The notes beneath the pieces were generated by a model. The model did not search any database. It was not told where the DNA came from and saw only the letters and a list, made by a program, of their open reading frames with translations. The translations under genes and the position numbers were made by a program. This document shows, piece after piece, positions 47,388-59,149 of a stretch of 64,000 nucleotides of DNA. Each line of letters starts with the position of its first letter. The first letter of the stretch is position 1. Source of the stretch: Tethya wilhelma (lineage: Eukaryota; Porifera; Demospongiae; Tethyida; Tethyidae); the NCBI GenBank assembly GCA_964030475.1, contig CAXIPT010000004.1, positions 968,385-1,032,384 of the forward strand, written 5' to 3'.

Positions 47388-47469
<82 letters not shown>
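47388..47469 (+). repeat. (CA)n microsatellite at a contig start
   Basis: About 41 CA units directly after a single N (47376) and a CT run. It precedes the right copy of the 1.8-kb duplication. Confidence 0.95.
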
Positions 47470-47471
<2 letters not shown>

Positions 47472-49269
47472 ACACTTCCCCATGGCAACAGTTGTCATGG
47501 TGATTGAAACAACCCCTCCTACTATCATTCCAGGTGGCTTCAATGTGTGCAGATAGTCACCATAGTCAGCCCAGGTCAGCCCAAGAGGTCAAACTACGCT
47601 GAATCTCTATAAAAGATGACTGTACAAATTATACATGGATATAATATTATTTATGTTTGTGTTGAGTCCAGATAAAGGAGCATCCGTGGCATTTTTCAAG
47701 TCTGTTCCAGTTCCTCAGTTGGACAAGTTCAATAGAGAGAGGGTGAGTGTATATTGTTTCCATGGCAACACACATCATACTTACTATTTTAGCTACACAT
47801 GTACATCCTTACTCACTCTCATCACAGATGATATTAACAGCTGAAATGAAAGGACTGAACTGACTTAAAAGTAGACCCATTATGTATGTGCAGTGTCGAT
47901 ATCCAGTTTATCAATCTTTATAGTATGGAAAATGAAAGCATACTCTCTGTATAATTTTTCAATCTGACTAACAGCATTAATTTCTTGTGGTATACAGCTA
48001 TATAGCTATAAACAAAATTAACATACATCACATTATTTGCGAGCTTAGTAATAATGCATTGTCAACAATAAAACTAATACAAACAATAAAAACACAATCA
48101 AATAAACAAGTTATTATCTAATAATTTTATGGACTCCAAAACACAGCATAATTTTTATAATTATAAGAATCATAATGTAAACACAATAATAACATTAAAA
48201 GAAGTCATCAAAGAAGTAGACATTGTGACTCATCTCCCCTTCAAAAGCAGGCACCTGATCATCCACACCACCTTTCAGTTCTTGTGCGACTTTCCAGTAT
48301 CTGCATGGTACCTCAATGCTACTTCACCAGGTTGAGTGGCAAAGTTGAAGGAAACTTCGCTACGTGAACGGCGTGAATCACCTTCCATTTCAGGCCCCGG
48401 TTTTGGCTCAGGTCCTGTTTGTGTCCCATTATTGGCCGTTTGATCACCACGACAGGTAGACAAGAAAAACATTTTCGGCTTGTCTTTGAGCCTGGGACAT
48501 CCATCCACCAGCTTCCTCTCCAGGGAATATTCCTTGGTCCGTAGGGAGACTTGTCTGCTGTCTGTTCCGTAGACGACATTGGCACGTCCGTGAGAGAGAA
48601 TACAGCATATAAAACTATTGTCTTCCTCTTTAACCAAATTGTTGATGTTATCAAATAATCCTTCAATGTCGGCTTTTGTGCATTCTCGTCGAATTTCCAC
48701 ACAATATCTGAGATAGCGAAACTATTCGACAAGATTTTCTTCATCTCTCTCTATACCATTGCACACACCATGATGAGATTCAGTAAATTCTTGTTGCTGA
48801 TAAGCAAGGCTACCCTGTGTCCATGTATTCTGCTATAATATTATATTCATTGAGCAGTTTCTAATAAGCAAAGAAGGTACTTCTTGAATAGGTGTGTATC
48901 TCTCGGAACGTCTGGCTCACAAGACTATATGCGGGCATGTGGATCCGTGCCAGACCCTTTCTTTCCTTTTTTTTCCCCCTGCCTATTCCCCACCCCCCTA
49001 AAACCTAGCATGCAAGAAAGGGTCTGGTGCCGGCCCAGACTAGTCTCGCTGGCCAGACTCTCCACAAAAAAAAAACAAAAAAACTATCAGTTCTATGCAT
49101 GAACATTTTCCCCTTATATTTTACAAGTATAATAAAAATTTCATAAAAATGACAAGTGTAGGAATGGGCAGTGCAGTAAAAAGCAATGAAACAAGGTAAG
49201 TCTCTGAATTTCGGCACATGACTACTTCATTTTCATGAGTCACTGATTGCAAGTTCTAATTCCATCATT
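47468..49269 (+). repeat. Exact 1.8-kb duplication, right copy
   Basis: Matches 33581-35382 throughout. Beyond 49269 this copy continues into the rest of the MITE, while the left copy hits the gap. Confidence 0.9.
48195..48837 (-). pseudogene. Caspase pseudogene, second copy
   Basis: Identical to 34308-34950, with the same TAG stop, frameshifts and p10 deletion. Shared lesions mean one ancestor. Because the copies do not differ, either the duplication is very recent or they are one locus assembled twice. Confidence 0.85.
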
Positions 49270-49479
49270 CAATGATAATTGTCATGCAAGCAATCACTTG
49301 ATTAATTTAAATAAAGTAACAAGCATGTAGAATGTAGGTACACAGTAACGTATGAGAGTTGGGTACAAAAATGAAGTAGTCATGTGCCGAAATTCAGAGA
49401 CTTACCTTGTTTCATTGCTTTTTACTGCACTGCCCATTCCTACACTTGTCATTTTTATGAAATTTTTATTATACTTGTT
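49123..49479. mobile_element. Fold-back MITE, complete member
   Basis: Arms 49123-49238 and 49366-49479 are inverse and carry TAGGAATGGGCAGTGCAGTA. They differ from the 1035-1426 member at several arm positions that are matched within each element, so each copy keeps its own arms complementary. Confidence 0.87.
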
Positions 49480-49649
49480 CATTCACTTTTTTAAACACTA
49501 AGGTGCTCAATTGCATGAAAACAAACATAGAGCAGAGACTAGTCAGTCTCTACAAAAGGCAGCGGAAGTGTATAGTTGATGCGCATGCGCATTATATGCA
49601 TACAACCACGTGGTCTATTGACGACCTTTACCTATGTCAATAGGCTAAA

Positions 49650-50110
49650 TAAAAAGTACAGTATTTTATATCAAGAGTTTTAAAGCTGCCTAGATTTTGT
49701 TTGCTGCCTTTTCGCCAGCAAACGAGTCGAAAAGGACGTACTGTGCATCAAATGAAGTCCAACTATATGGTCAAAGTTGGCTCAATGCCCTTTGTTTGTC
49801 TGGAAATCGCGTTCAAGTAAGTCAGTTAGGAAGGAAGGAAGGAAGGAAGGAAGGAAGGGGAGAACAAAATTGCACTGTTGTGGCTTCTCGCCAGCGCTCT
49901 CTACAGAGTGCTCTAGAAACTTTCTGCCTGTTTTCTTGGTTAATACAGTAAGCAAACTGTCTGGGGGAGGCTATTAAATGCATTTGAAGGCTTAGCTTCC
50001 ATTCCCTGAAAGTTTATAAGCATGAACATTTTGTATTGTGTCAATGGGACAGTCGGCCCATTCCTACTATACGTACTACCGTACGTATGATATAGAACTC
50101 AACAACAAAA
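49650..50110 (+). repeat. Copy of the ~1-kb dispersed repeat, plus orientation
   Basis: Inverse counterpart of 410-840, with a (GGAA)n run at 49827-49857 where the other copy has TACGTACGTACTTACTTACG. Not coding. Confidence 0.6.
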
Positions 50111-50395
50111 TTAACAGTAATAATGTACACACACTCATATACATAGACCTTTTGCGGAGAGTCTGGCTAGCCCGCGGGCTAGCCGACTAGGCCCAGACTA
50201 GGCCGCACTCACTACCATGGCTGAGCAGTCTTAGTCTCGCTAGCCAGACTCTCCGCAATGGCTAGCGAGACTAGAGCAATCTCATGATGATCAGTGTGAT
50301 CGACACTTGATTGAGTACGCATCAAAGTACAGTATGTATATTCGGCAACAGTTGCTGTAAGTATTTTGGGCTCTATCTAGTGAATCGTAACTCAC

Positions 50396-50675
50396 GTCTG
50401 CAACTGTGCAAGTCGAGGTTGTCTCTGTGCTGAGATGGTATGTTTGCACAGTCAACTTTTGTCAGATCATGGATATTATAGAGCTATAATATCCATGGTC
50501 AGACCCACCGCGACAACTTTGAAGCCTTCCCATTCCGGCACGGTCCATGCTGTTTGCGATCTGGCCGAGGTCTTTCTGCACGCCGTCATGATGGCCGTCC
50601 ACCTTCCTATCCAACTTGTCTCAGTGTTCTCTGGAGGGATATACTTGAAGAAGACCAGAGTGCTGAGCTTAGAAT
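50396..50675 (-). pseudogene. Decayed Death 1 exon
   Basis: The minus strand reads GTATATCCCTCCAGAGAACA, then a two-base insertion relative to genes A-C, then DGHHDG-like and GQIANSM-like remnants in shifted frames, ending at the same CAGACGTGAGTTACGATTCA donor context. A 28-bp palindrome (12-bp arms ATGGATATTATA / TATAATATCCAT) is inserted at about 50469-50496. It cannot encode the domain. It lies 160 bp from the start of gene E on the opposite strand, which suggests that gene E may use an upstream region once attached to a family member. Confidence 0.75.
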
Positions 50676-50832
50676 GCAGCATTGCTAGCTAAAATATATA
50701 AAATGGCCAGCCTGCAAGACAGCCTTGAGCTCGAGTCCTATTATAGTTCGGTTAATTAGAGTGGAAAATTATTATCGACTATGCGCGTATTTTATTAATT
50801 GATACGCAGCACTGAGAGAAAGAGTCAGTTTT

Positions 50833-53800
50833 ATGGCTGCCGATAGAGACTCAGAGGCTGAGCAGCCTGTGAAAGATGACTGGTGGAACAGACACAGACT
50901 GAGAGAACTCACCGGTTGTGTCCACGCAAAAGAGAAAGAGTTTCAAGGTGTCTAATCTAGATATCATATTCATGCTATAAATAAATTTGCGGCTTTACCT
51001 GTGATTCCATACCTAGATACAAGGAGGTTGCTACAGTTGCCAAGTGACTGCTATGTACAACTGAAAGATGCTGACACTTTGAGTTTAGCAAAACAACTGA
51101 ATGTCCTTATGCCTGGAACATTTGCTCCAAATGAAATACAATTTTTCCAGCAAGACAATGGTGCCAAGCCTGATATGCAAGTGCAAAAGTGTACTTATTT
51201 TTCAAATAAGCTTCAACTCCTAACAAAAAGACCATCAGCAAGAGCAAGAGTTGTTGAATGTCTCTACCTTGGTGTGAGAAATTTATATGAACAAAGTTGT
51301 GATGTGACTGCAGACATGTACTACATCATCGCATGTTCACTTAGAACAAACGGTATGTAAATTGATATAATGTTATTGTTACAATTATTATCATATGCTT
51401 GTCATGTGGGCATGCATCATGTGACTATACTATATAGTTTGAAATAGAATTCGTCATAACATTCATGACGTACATTATTAAATTACATTATTACTGTATA
51501 TATAGGGGAAATTTTTTGCAGGGTTCATATTTTTGCAATTTTTGCAGTCACAATCTGATCATGAAAAAAAGAACTGCAAAATTTTGAACATATGCACCTG
51601 TAATGATACTTCCGGTTTGTCACGTTCAACGTTCCATGAAAATTTGGACCAGCGAAAATTTCCCCCTATATGTACTAATTTTCATGTTACAGTTCTTACT
51701 TCTCTACGTAAGAGAGACAAGCTACAAAATGAACGAGGTACTTATAGATCTTACATGATGCCCATGCATCTCAGTTACCACTTTACTCTTAAGTTTGTGA
51801 TATATAGATCTTCAAGCGATTGTTGCAAACATTGTAGAAGAAGTTTTTGATCGTGATAAAGCTAACCAGCTGGTGAGACTCCTAAACATCAATGAAGCTC
51901 TACCGTTCAACAGCTATGGAGAGATAGCCTCCCAGTGGCTTAAGGAGAAAGGCTCTAAATGTCAGCTTGTTGAGTTGGTTCTGGCTTTGATGAAAAGCCA
52001 TTTGGGTAGAGTCATGTCAAAGTTACACCCTAGTTGTAAGTTTGTCTAAGAACATTCATGTGGTGCACTTAGTGAAATGGTGCATGGTTACTTGTACATC
52101 TTATTCTTTGAATATGTAGGTATTAGCAACCCCCCTGTTGTCAAGAGGTACATACTGAGCTTGTCATTGGAGTGTCTAAATAGAGTCATATCCTTCCTGG
52201 GTTACACGAGAGACTGTGATGAAATCAAAGCCCTTGAAGATGCCTGTGCTCATGCTCCTAACATGAAGGCTCAACTGTTTCTTAGGATTTGTCAATTTCC
52301 CAACTGTTTACGTGATGTAGATCAGATCATTGAGTGTTTGAAGATTGAAGTGGAGCAACGACAAGGTACATACACACAGACATTACAAACTTAGTACAAA
52401 GTTAATATTTTTGTTAACCTGTTTTATTTTTCAGTTGTACTGAGCAGTTGTAGTACTTTTGAGTCTGTCTTAACCGCCTCGGTTGAAAAATTAGTGAGTT
52501 ATGTTTGATAAGATGTTCTGGGCATGATGTAACTTGATTCTGCATGTTTTAAATTCAGAGTGGAAGTACTACGCAGTATCATCATCACCAACATATGCAT
52601 CACCATACCCAATATGGACCCAAACAAGAATTGATACATGCTTCTCCAACATATGTACATCAGACCATTGAAACCAGGTATGGTTTGTGAATGTAGCAAA
52701 AGTCAGTAAAATTAATGCTATCAAATAATTATGCAGGCTATAGCTTTTAGGAATCACATGTAAGATGGATGTCTGTAAATAGTCAGCAGTATTACAATGG
52801 TTTACCTATATACTTTCATTGTTACTAAAATGCACACACATTGTCAACAGTCCCCAATTTAATTGTACTCTATGGCAGCAACAAAGTGAGGTGCACCAAA
52901 CAAAGATGCAACAAAAAGTACCTTTGTATCACTTACAAGTTGGGAGCATGCACAATCCCGTGGTGGCCAACCCAGCATTGTCAAAAGAACAACAGGAATA
53001 CTCAAGTCACAGTGATGAAAAGGAGATGAGAACCTCCAGTTCTACTTCCCTTAGTTCGCTTGACTCATACTCCTCAGTACCAGCACGCAAAGACCTAGTT
53101 GTACAAAAATCTCAGTTGGCAAATGAGACACAAGCCCAACATGTTCCACTGTTGGGTCAGGACAGGTATATGCACTATCATGTAGCTATAATAACACCCC
53201 TTGTACCCAGTGTGTGGGCAAGCACATTGACATTGTATTGTGTAGCTGCTGTCAGTAGACAAACTTATTTGTATGCTATAATTATTTTACACACATAGTG
53301 GGGAAGTCCAGCAACCACAAACAGTGAGTATTACATTTGCATACTCAGTGTACAATTAAAGTACTGTGTTTGAATCTCAAAATGTTAGGTTAACTCTGAT
53401 TTTGATGGTGTGAAATTCTTAATCCACTGTATGTTCAAAGAATGGGACATAGTGGATGCTATGATTGACTCGGCCATTGCACCAATTCCTATTGAGCAAC
53501 AGCAGTCTGATGAGAGTGTAAGTTGCCACAGTATGTTGTGTCATGCTTAAAGCCGGGTATACAATATCCGGTGCTGCGTCACATAATAGTACTTCACATT
53601 TGGTGACACAAAGCAATGCAATGCACTGACGTAGATTTAGAAAAATATACGTTTGATACATTCCATTCCTGTGTATCTGTACACGAATATTTGTTACACG
53701 ATGCAGCAGTATTGTGAATCGACAGTTAATTTTGAATGCCTGGTTGAATGCTAAGAATTTCACATCACAGCCTTAATTGTGGTAAATCTATTATTATTAT

Positions 53801-53906
53801 TATGCAGACTGGAAAGAATGCTTTTCACTTCATCTGTGCTAGTGGAAATCTGGATCGAGTAGAAGCTATGATTTCAAAAGGTGCTGACTTGGCACATACT
53901 GACAAT
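50833..53906 (+). CDS. Gene E: helical death-fold-like protein with ankyrin exon (3' truncated)
   Basis: Ten exons with consistent phases: 50833-50947, 51017-51352, 51808-52035, 52120-52365, 52435-52493, 52559-52677, 52851-53165, 53299-53323, 53389-53517, 53808-53906 (557 codons). It starts MAADRDSEAEQPVKDDWWNR. Exons 2-4 encode helical segments; exon 3 (LVRLLNINEALPF, ASQWLKEKGS, VELVLALM) has the helix pattern and mid-domain Trp of a Death-type fold. A His-rich patch (TTQYHHHQHMHHHTQYGP) and a Ser-rich linker follow. Exon 9 resembles half an ankyrin repeat, and exon 10 is exactly one 33-residue ankyrin repeat beginning TGKNAFHFICASGNLDR. A GTAAGT donor follows, but no further ankyrin exon was found before the Mutator-like material, so the 3' end is lost or misassembled. 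Function is unassigned; an adaptor or scaffold is likely. Confidence 0.72.
51501..51670. mobile_element. MITE in gene E intron 2
   Basis: TATAGGGGAAATTTT at the left pairs with AAAATTTCCCCCTATA at the right. Related to 36734-36924. Confidence 0.7.
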
Positions 53907-54478
53907 GTAAGTGACTACTAAATTCACAGTAACTTTGTTCGGTTGTTTTCATCCTCATTGACCAGACTGTCAGTGGCAGATTTAGGGAGATATCCAATGT
54001 AGCTATCCATGGATACCTCCTTTCAGTCAAGACTAAAATCAAGAGTGGCCCTGACTTTTGCTAAAATCAGGAGAAAATCAACTGATAGATTCTTAAAAGT
54101 ATAATAGCTACTTACTTGAAAAGCATTGGCTGCCAGAAAATAAGTCCAGAAAGCATAGATACTTCACAAAATAGCTACACACGAGCTAGAAACACCGCTT
54201 GCATAGTAAAGTACAAAGTTCATGCAATTAGAAGTGGGTGGAGCTATACGTAAATAGGTGTGGTTTTACCAGAAGTAGGCATGGCTATCACAAACGTTTT
54301 CGTACGCACTCCAATAAGATGCCTTCTGTCTTAAATCCTGTATCCGCCACTATTGACCTAGCCAACAACTCCTCTCCAACGGACACACACACAATCACAG
54401 TTGTGGGGGGCACTTGATGGTGCCGCATACGTAAGCCAATGCAATTTTGTTTGTCATTCACCCCCTGTGCATGGCTCN
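53907..54478. other. Break zone downstream of gene E
   Basis: No exon continuing gene E is visible. The sequence is AT-rich and non-coding, and ends at a single N (54478) that probably marks a contig join. Confidence 0.55.
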
Positions 54479-55158
54479 CTGAATAAATTGATTATCACGA
54501 CACTTTCCAGATGGATCCAACAGAGTTGAAATGTGGCGAGATAAATCTGGGGATGATTTACAGCTATAGTGACGTCGAACCAGTGTGTAACACTTGTGTT
54601 TTCCTTTAGATTGCCGAACAGACACTACACTTCCATCTTCATTGAAACAAATTTTTAAATATGTGGTAGCAGTCTTAGTCTGCTTCCAAGCACCACAATC
54701 ATCACATTTTGTGTCTCCACTGTGAGATAGCTTTGATGCATCCACAACAAAAGCACAATTAATATTTATGTGGGATGGATGTTTTGTACTAACAAGGTCT
54801 GGAGGAGTGTCGAGTATGGCATTGACAACATCAAGTGAAGAGGTTCGTGTTTGATTCTGTCTTGACACTATTGGCAATGCAGTATCACCATTGAAGTACT
54901 CAATGTCACATTCACTGAATAATATTACAGAAAATACATTCATTACAAATACTGATCAAAACACTACATCTTATTAACTGTCTTACTCTGAAGATTCAGT
55001 GTCCTCTTCTGATGTACGATCACTTTGATAGCTTGTGCACAAAGACTCGGAGGCATGATCCAATTCACATGCATTTTCATCATCAGAGTCTTGAGTAAGA
55101 TCAATCACATTACCACTGCTGGCAACTTTGATAGAAGCATGGCCAGTGGCAGGAGATA
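54479..55158 (-). pseudogene. N-terminal part of a Mutator-like transposase gene (partial)
   Basis: Two exons, 55158-54987 and 54914-54479, splice in frame (ESSD|ECDIEYF). The first is acidic (LTQDSDDENACELDHASESL). The second carries CDDCGAWKQTKTATTYLK and RRHYSCKSSPDLSRHIS, which looks like the DNA-binding N-terminal region found before MULE domains; this is recognition by eye, not a search. The reading ends at the N in 54478. It lies outside the inverted repeats of the neighbouring element and faces the opposite way. It may belong to a second, broken copy. Confidence 0.5.
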
Positions 55159-55159
55159 C

Positions 55160-55186
55160 TGTCACACACACACACACACACACACA
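55160..55186 (+). repeat. (CA)n microsatellite
   Basis: About 13 CA units; on the minus strand it forms part of the tract before a predicted acceptor. Confidence 0.9.
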
Positions 55187-56568
55187 AACAAAAAAAAAAC
55201 AGTTTAAGTAATACATGCATGTCAGTATTAAGCTACAGGGATACCTTTTGTAGTCTGTGAGCCTGAATACTGTAAGACTAGAGCATCAATGCTGTAAAGT
55301 AGACACAGCAGGCAATGAATACCGTGGATGAGGGCTGCTAATTAACCACAAAGCGGCAAACAGTGTCGATCAGTTGATCAGGCAGCCACAGTTCACTTAG
55401 AACCTCTACTAAAAATTGGTCGTACATATTTTAGCATAAAAATCTAGTTATTTTCTTGCTGTACCATGGGAAAATTTTATGCCAATCCCTGCTTGCTGTA
55501 CCAAGGAAAACTTTTATGCTGATCCTGTCTTGCTGTATAGATAGGCAACCTTTTATGCCAGGGTCATTGGCATAAACGTCTTCGTGATAGCTTTTAGCAC
55601 ACAACAGATGCACAAAAGATTACTATGGCATCCTTTAATTGGAGGATCCAACCCTGATTAATATAATTGCAGGAACTTACCCCTCTCCATTCAGTGCCAG
55701 ATCTTGGCATAATTCTTTTCCATAAATTACTGCTTAAAATGATACTTTAAAGATAAAATTTTATGCCAAGACCATATTAATTAAAGGGGTAAACTGGATC
55801 TTACCCCTGCCTATTCTAGCTACTTTCTTCTAGCCACCAGACACTTTGGCATAATTCTTTTCCTTTTACATACTCATGGGAGACAGCATTTTGTGTGAAG
55901 TCAAGTTTATGCATAAAATTATTAATTCTTTAGTTGCACTTCCGGGGGGTGGCCGCTTTGTGACCGGTCGGCCTGACTCGTCCTGGCTGGCCAGCTACTT
56001 GAGCCTGTCAGAGGCTATTCTTCAATCTTTATACTTTATAATTATTAACATAATTATAAATTATCTAATCCTTGCTCGTTGAACCGTTTCAAAGGAATCA
56101 CAGTGGCAATCCATCATGAGCCGGCGTGTCCTTGAACATCTAATAAACACACACTGTATCTAGTCTGGCTGGCCAGACTAACACTGTATCCTGGAGATGG
56201 AGGTGGGGCTGCATAGATCCAATTGAGCATTGTGTTTGACTAGCCAATGAAAGCTGGCCAAGAAACTAATCAGTCAACTTTTGGCGCTAAAAGAAAGATG
56301 GCTAACAGAAGGAAAGGTTACATGGCACTTTTGGAAATGGAAAGTATAGCAGATACCACTGATGGTGAAGACAAAGAAGTATAGAAGGATCAAATAAAGT
56401 ATGATGTGAGTACCAATCTAGGGGACGACCCTACATGCGAGCGTACTCTATAACATCTTCTCTAGTTTATCAGCTAATCATGTCCCCCTTAATGAGCTCA
56501 ATTCTTGCTAAAATGAAAATACCGATCTGCCATACCTTTGGAATGTAACTGCATTTGATTACACTGTT

Positions 56569-57692
56569 ATGAGATGGGTAGCAGTTGCAAGAGTAAGAAG
56601 CAATAAGGAAGATGCTGAGTTCTACTCATGTGCATTTAAAGCAGTATTTGAGCAGTGTAAAAAAGACCACAAAAACTTTGGTCCTGGTAAATCATTAAAG
56701 GGAATTGTTGTTGACTGGAGTGACACTGAAAGAAAAGGACTTGAAAATGCAATAGGGAAGGAACTAGCACAAGAACTGATGATTGGTTGTAGAGTTCACT
56801 ATGGTCGATCATACCAACGAGTTGCTGAGCGAGTAAGTAATTCTCTTCCTCGCAATATACGTAGTCAAAGCCGTGATGCATTTTGCAACATAGCAAAATC
56901 AATTCCACAGCAGCAGGAAAAATCTGGAGTGATGAAGTTGTTTAATGCTCTTAAAGGTGCTATAGATCTAACAGATATAATAGAATTAAACTTTAATGAG
57001 GAAGTTCTAGCAAATGCAAAACAAATTTCTGGCAGTTGGAAAGAGTCTTCTCATTGGGTTGAGTGGTGGACTCGACAGCCACATTTGAAAATGTTAATTA
57101 TGTGATGTGTTTCTCACGGTTCAAGCACCCTGGCAGGCTGCAGTATAATTCCTAAAGACACAAATGGTGTAGAAAGAATTAACCAAGACAGCAAGCAATC
57201 ATCTCCCACATGTCTTAAAACAGCTATGGAATATGTTTACAAGAAAGACAAATGTTTAGCACTTGCATACATAGCTGCTGAACAAGAATGTAGTTTGTCG
57301 TATCGTGACAAATCTGAAGAAAGTAGACGCAAACAGGCAGCAAAAAGAAACCAGCAACGGGCAAAGCTGTTAAAAGCAGATGAAATTTAAGTGCAGAATT
57401 CGGTCCACCTGATAAGAGGAGTAATTTTAAGGGCAAAAAACGTAAGATACAAACTTTAGATGAGGAACCTTGCTCATGCACTGTTGGACCCAAAACTAAG
57501 AAAATGAAACCTGCTGGGCTTTGTGGAATTGGTCAGAGAGTCTCTGTCAAATATGATGATGGGATGTGGTATGAAGGAACTCTGACAGATTTTGATGTAT
57601 CACAAGGACGTTGGCTTGCCCATTTCGATGATGATGACGAGGAAACATTTATTCAATTCCCAGATCCTGATGTTCGGTTAATACAACCATGA
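56569..57692 (+). pseudogene. Mutator-like (MULE) transposase, C-terminal half, damaged
   Basis: The ORF from 56569 (in-frame open sequence reaches back to about 56530) has the MULE core: LKGIVVDWSDTERKGLENAI with the second catalytic Asp, then GCRVHYGRSYQRVAERV with the C-x2-H pair. A TGA at 57103-57105 interrupts it; the same frame continues with the TNGVERIN box and a Lys/Arg-rich tail to a TAA near 57390. A frame change there leads to the last part, which ends with a Tudor/agenet-like module (GQRVSVKYDDGMWYEGTL ... FPDPDVRLIQP). One stop and one frameshift make this copy inactive unless they are base errors. A short upstream Met reading at 56299-56385 has no clear link. The first catalytic Asp region is not found. 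Confidence 0.75.
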
Positions 57693-57699
57693 ATCATAG

Positions 57700-58000
57700 T
57701 ATAATTTCTCAATGGTATGTAACTTGCCTCCATTATACATAACTCCAATTTGAAAATTATAATTATGATTATTGTGTTGTCTTGTAATTATTATGGTTAT
57801 TTGTGTATTCATCAGTGTCATCATTATGTAAACATGTATACTCATCAGTCATGATAATTAGTATTAATTTTGCCAGGTATTATTACCTGCATGATCACTC
57901 AACAATATAATTATTGCATATCAAATCATGAAATCAATACTAAATATGATAATGCTTAAGTTGGTGATATAATATGTGATGTTCGTAGTGATGTTTGTAA
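57700..58000. other. Non-coding interior of the Mutator-like element
   Basis: AT-rich 3' flank of the transposase remnant with GTATACTCATCAG-like strings. No further ORF. Confidence 0.5.
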
Positions 58001-58793
58001 TGATGCAAACTTTGGCACAAAATGCTGTCTCTTTTGAGTATTAAAAGGGAAAGAATTATGCCAAAGTGTTTAAACATACATACAGATTACTAAATTGGGT
58101 AAGATCCTCCAATTAGTTCATCAGGATTAATAATTATTAACTGACATAATATTTTGGCTTTATATTATCCTAGCAAGTAGTTTTAAAGGCAAAGAATTAT
58201 GCCAAAGTCTATATCTAAGAAAGTATATAGAGTGGGTAAATTCCTCTGATTAAATTCATCAGAGTTGACCCCTTTAATTAATAGGCTTGGCATAAAATTT
58301 TCTCTTTAAGGTATGATTTTCAAGCAGTATAATCAATGGCAAAGAATTATGCCAAGATCTGATAACGAATAGACAGGGGTAAATTCCTGCAATTATATTC
58401 ATCAGGGTTGGATCCTCCAATTAAAGGATATTGGCATAAAATTTTACCATAGTAATCTTTTGTGCTGCTAAAAGCTATCACGAGGACGTTTATGCCAATG
58501 ACCCTGGCATAAAAGGCTGCCTATCTATACAGCAAGACAGGATCAGCATAAAAGTTTTCCTTGGTACAGCAAGCAAGGATTGGTATAAAATTTTACCATG
58601 GTACAGCAAGACAGTAACTTCCATTTTATGCCATACTCTGCACGACCCGCACGGACTACAGGTTCTCTAGCCATTTCGTAAAATTTAATTTTTAAGTGGT
58701 AAATTGAATTTTAATACTGCAAGCTAAACAAAATAATTGCACGTGCACGTGCAATTAGTGTGCTGGCATTCATATCGTGGTATAGTACTTTAA

Positions 58794-59031
58794 AGGAACT
58801 GTGTCACTATATAAGCACTGTTTTGTTACCAAAAATAAAATGCGTGACGTTTTGTGACATTTTTTGTTGACAAATGCGCAATATACGTACACGGAGCTAA
58901 TACCCGGGCGTGGTACCCAGATCGCGCAAGAAGCAAAACAAAAAACGTCACAAATGGTCATAGAACATCATAAAATGTCACACATTTTATTTTTAGTAAC
59001 AAAACACCGCTTATATAGTGACACAGTTCCT
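58794..59031. mobile_element. 238-bp MITE of the TTAA transposon family
   Basis: Begins AGGAACTGTGTCACTATATA and ends with its inverse, flanked by TTAA at 58790-58793 and 59032-59035. The ends match those of the element at 3080-7041, and the right interior (GTGGTACCC, AAAAAACGTCACAAA) matches 6930-6990. It has no TACGTCCGTCACA sites. Probably mobilised by that transposase. Confidence 0.92.
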
Positions 59032-59149
59032 TTAATGGTCATGTGATAGTATGGTGGAAATTCCCATCATGAGAAGATTATGATCATGAGTGACAGGCAT
59101 GACCATTAGTATAATACAATGCAATAATTTGTCATTTTAGTGGCGATTC

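Larger units (their letters stand above)
55419..58646 (+). mobile_element. Mutator-like element with long arrays in its inverted repeats
   Basis: 55419-55870 is inverted at about 58000-58646. Both arms begin near GTCGT and contain many spaced copies of TGGCATAA / TTATGCCA, plus shared landmarks CTTGCTGTACCA, CTGTATAGATAGGCA and AATTGGAGGATCCAACCCTG. A MULE-type transposase remnant lies between them (56569-57692). A direct repeat at the outer borders was not clear. Length is about 3.2 kb. Confidence 0.78.
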
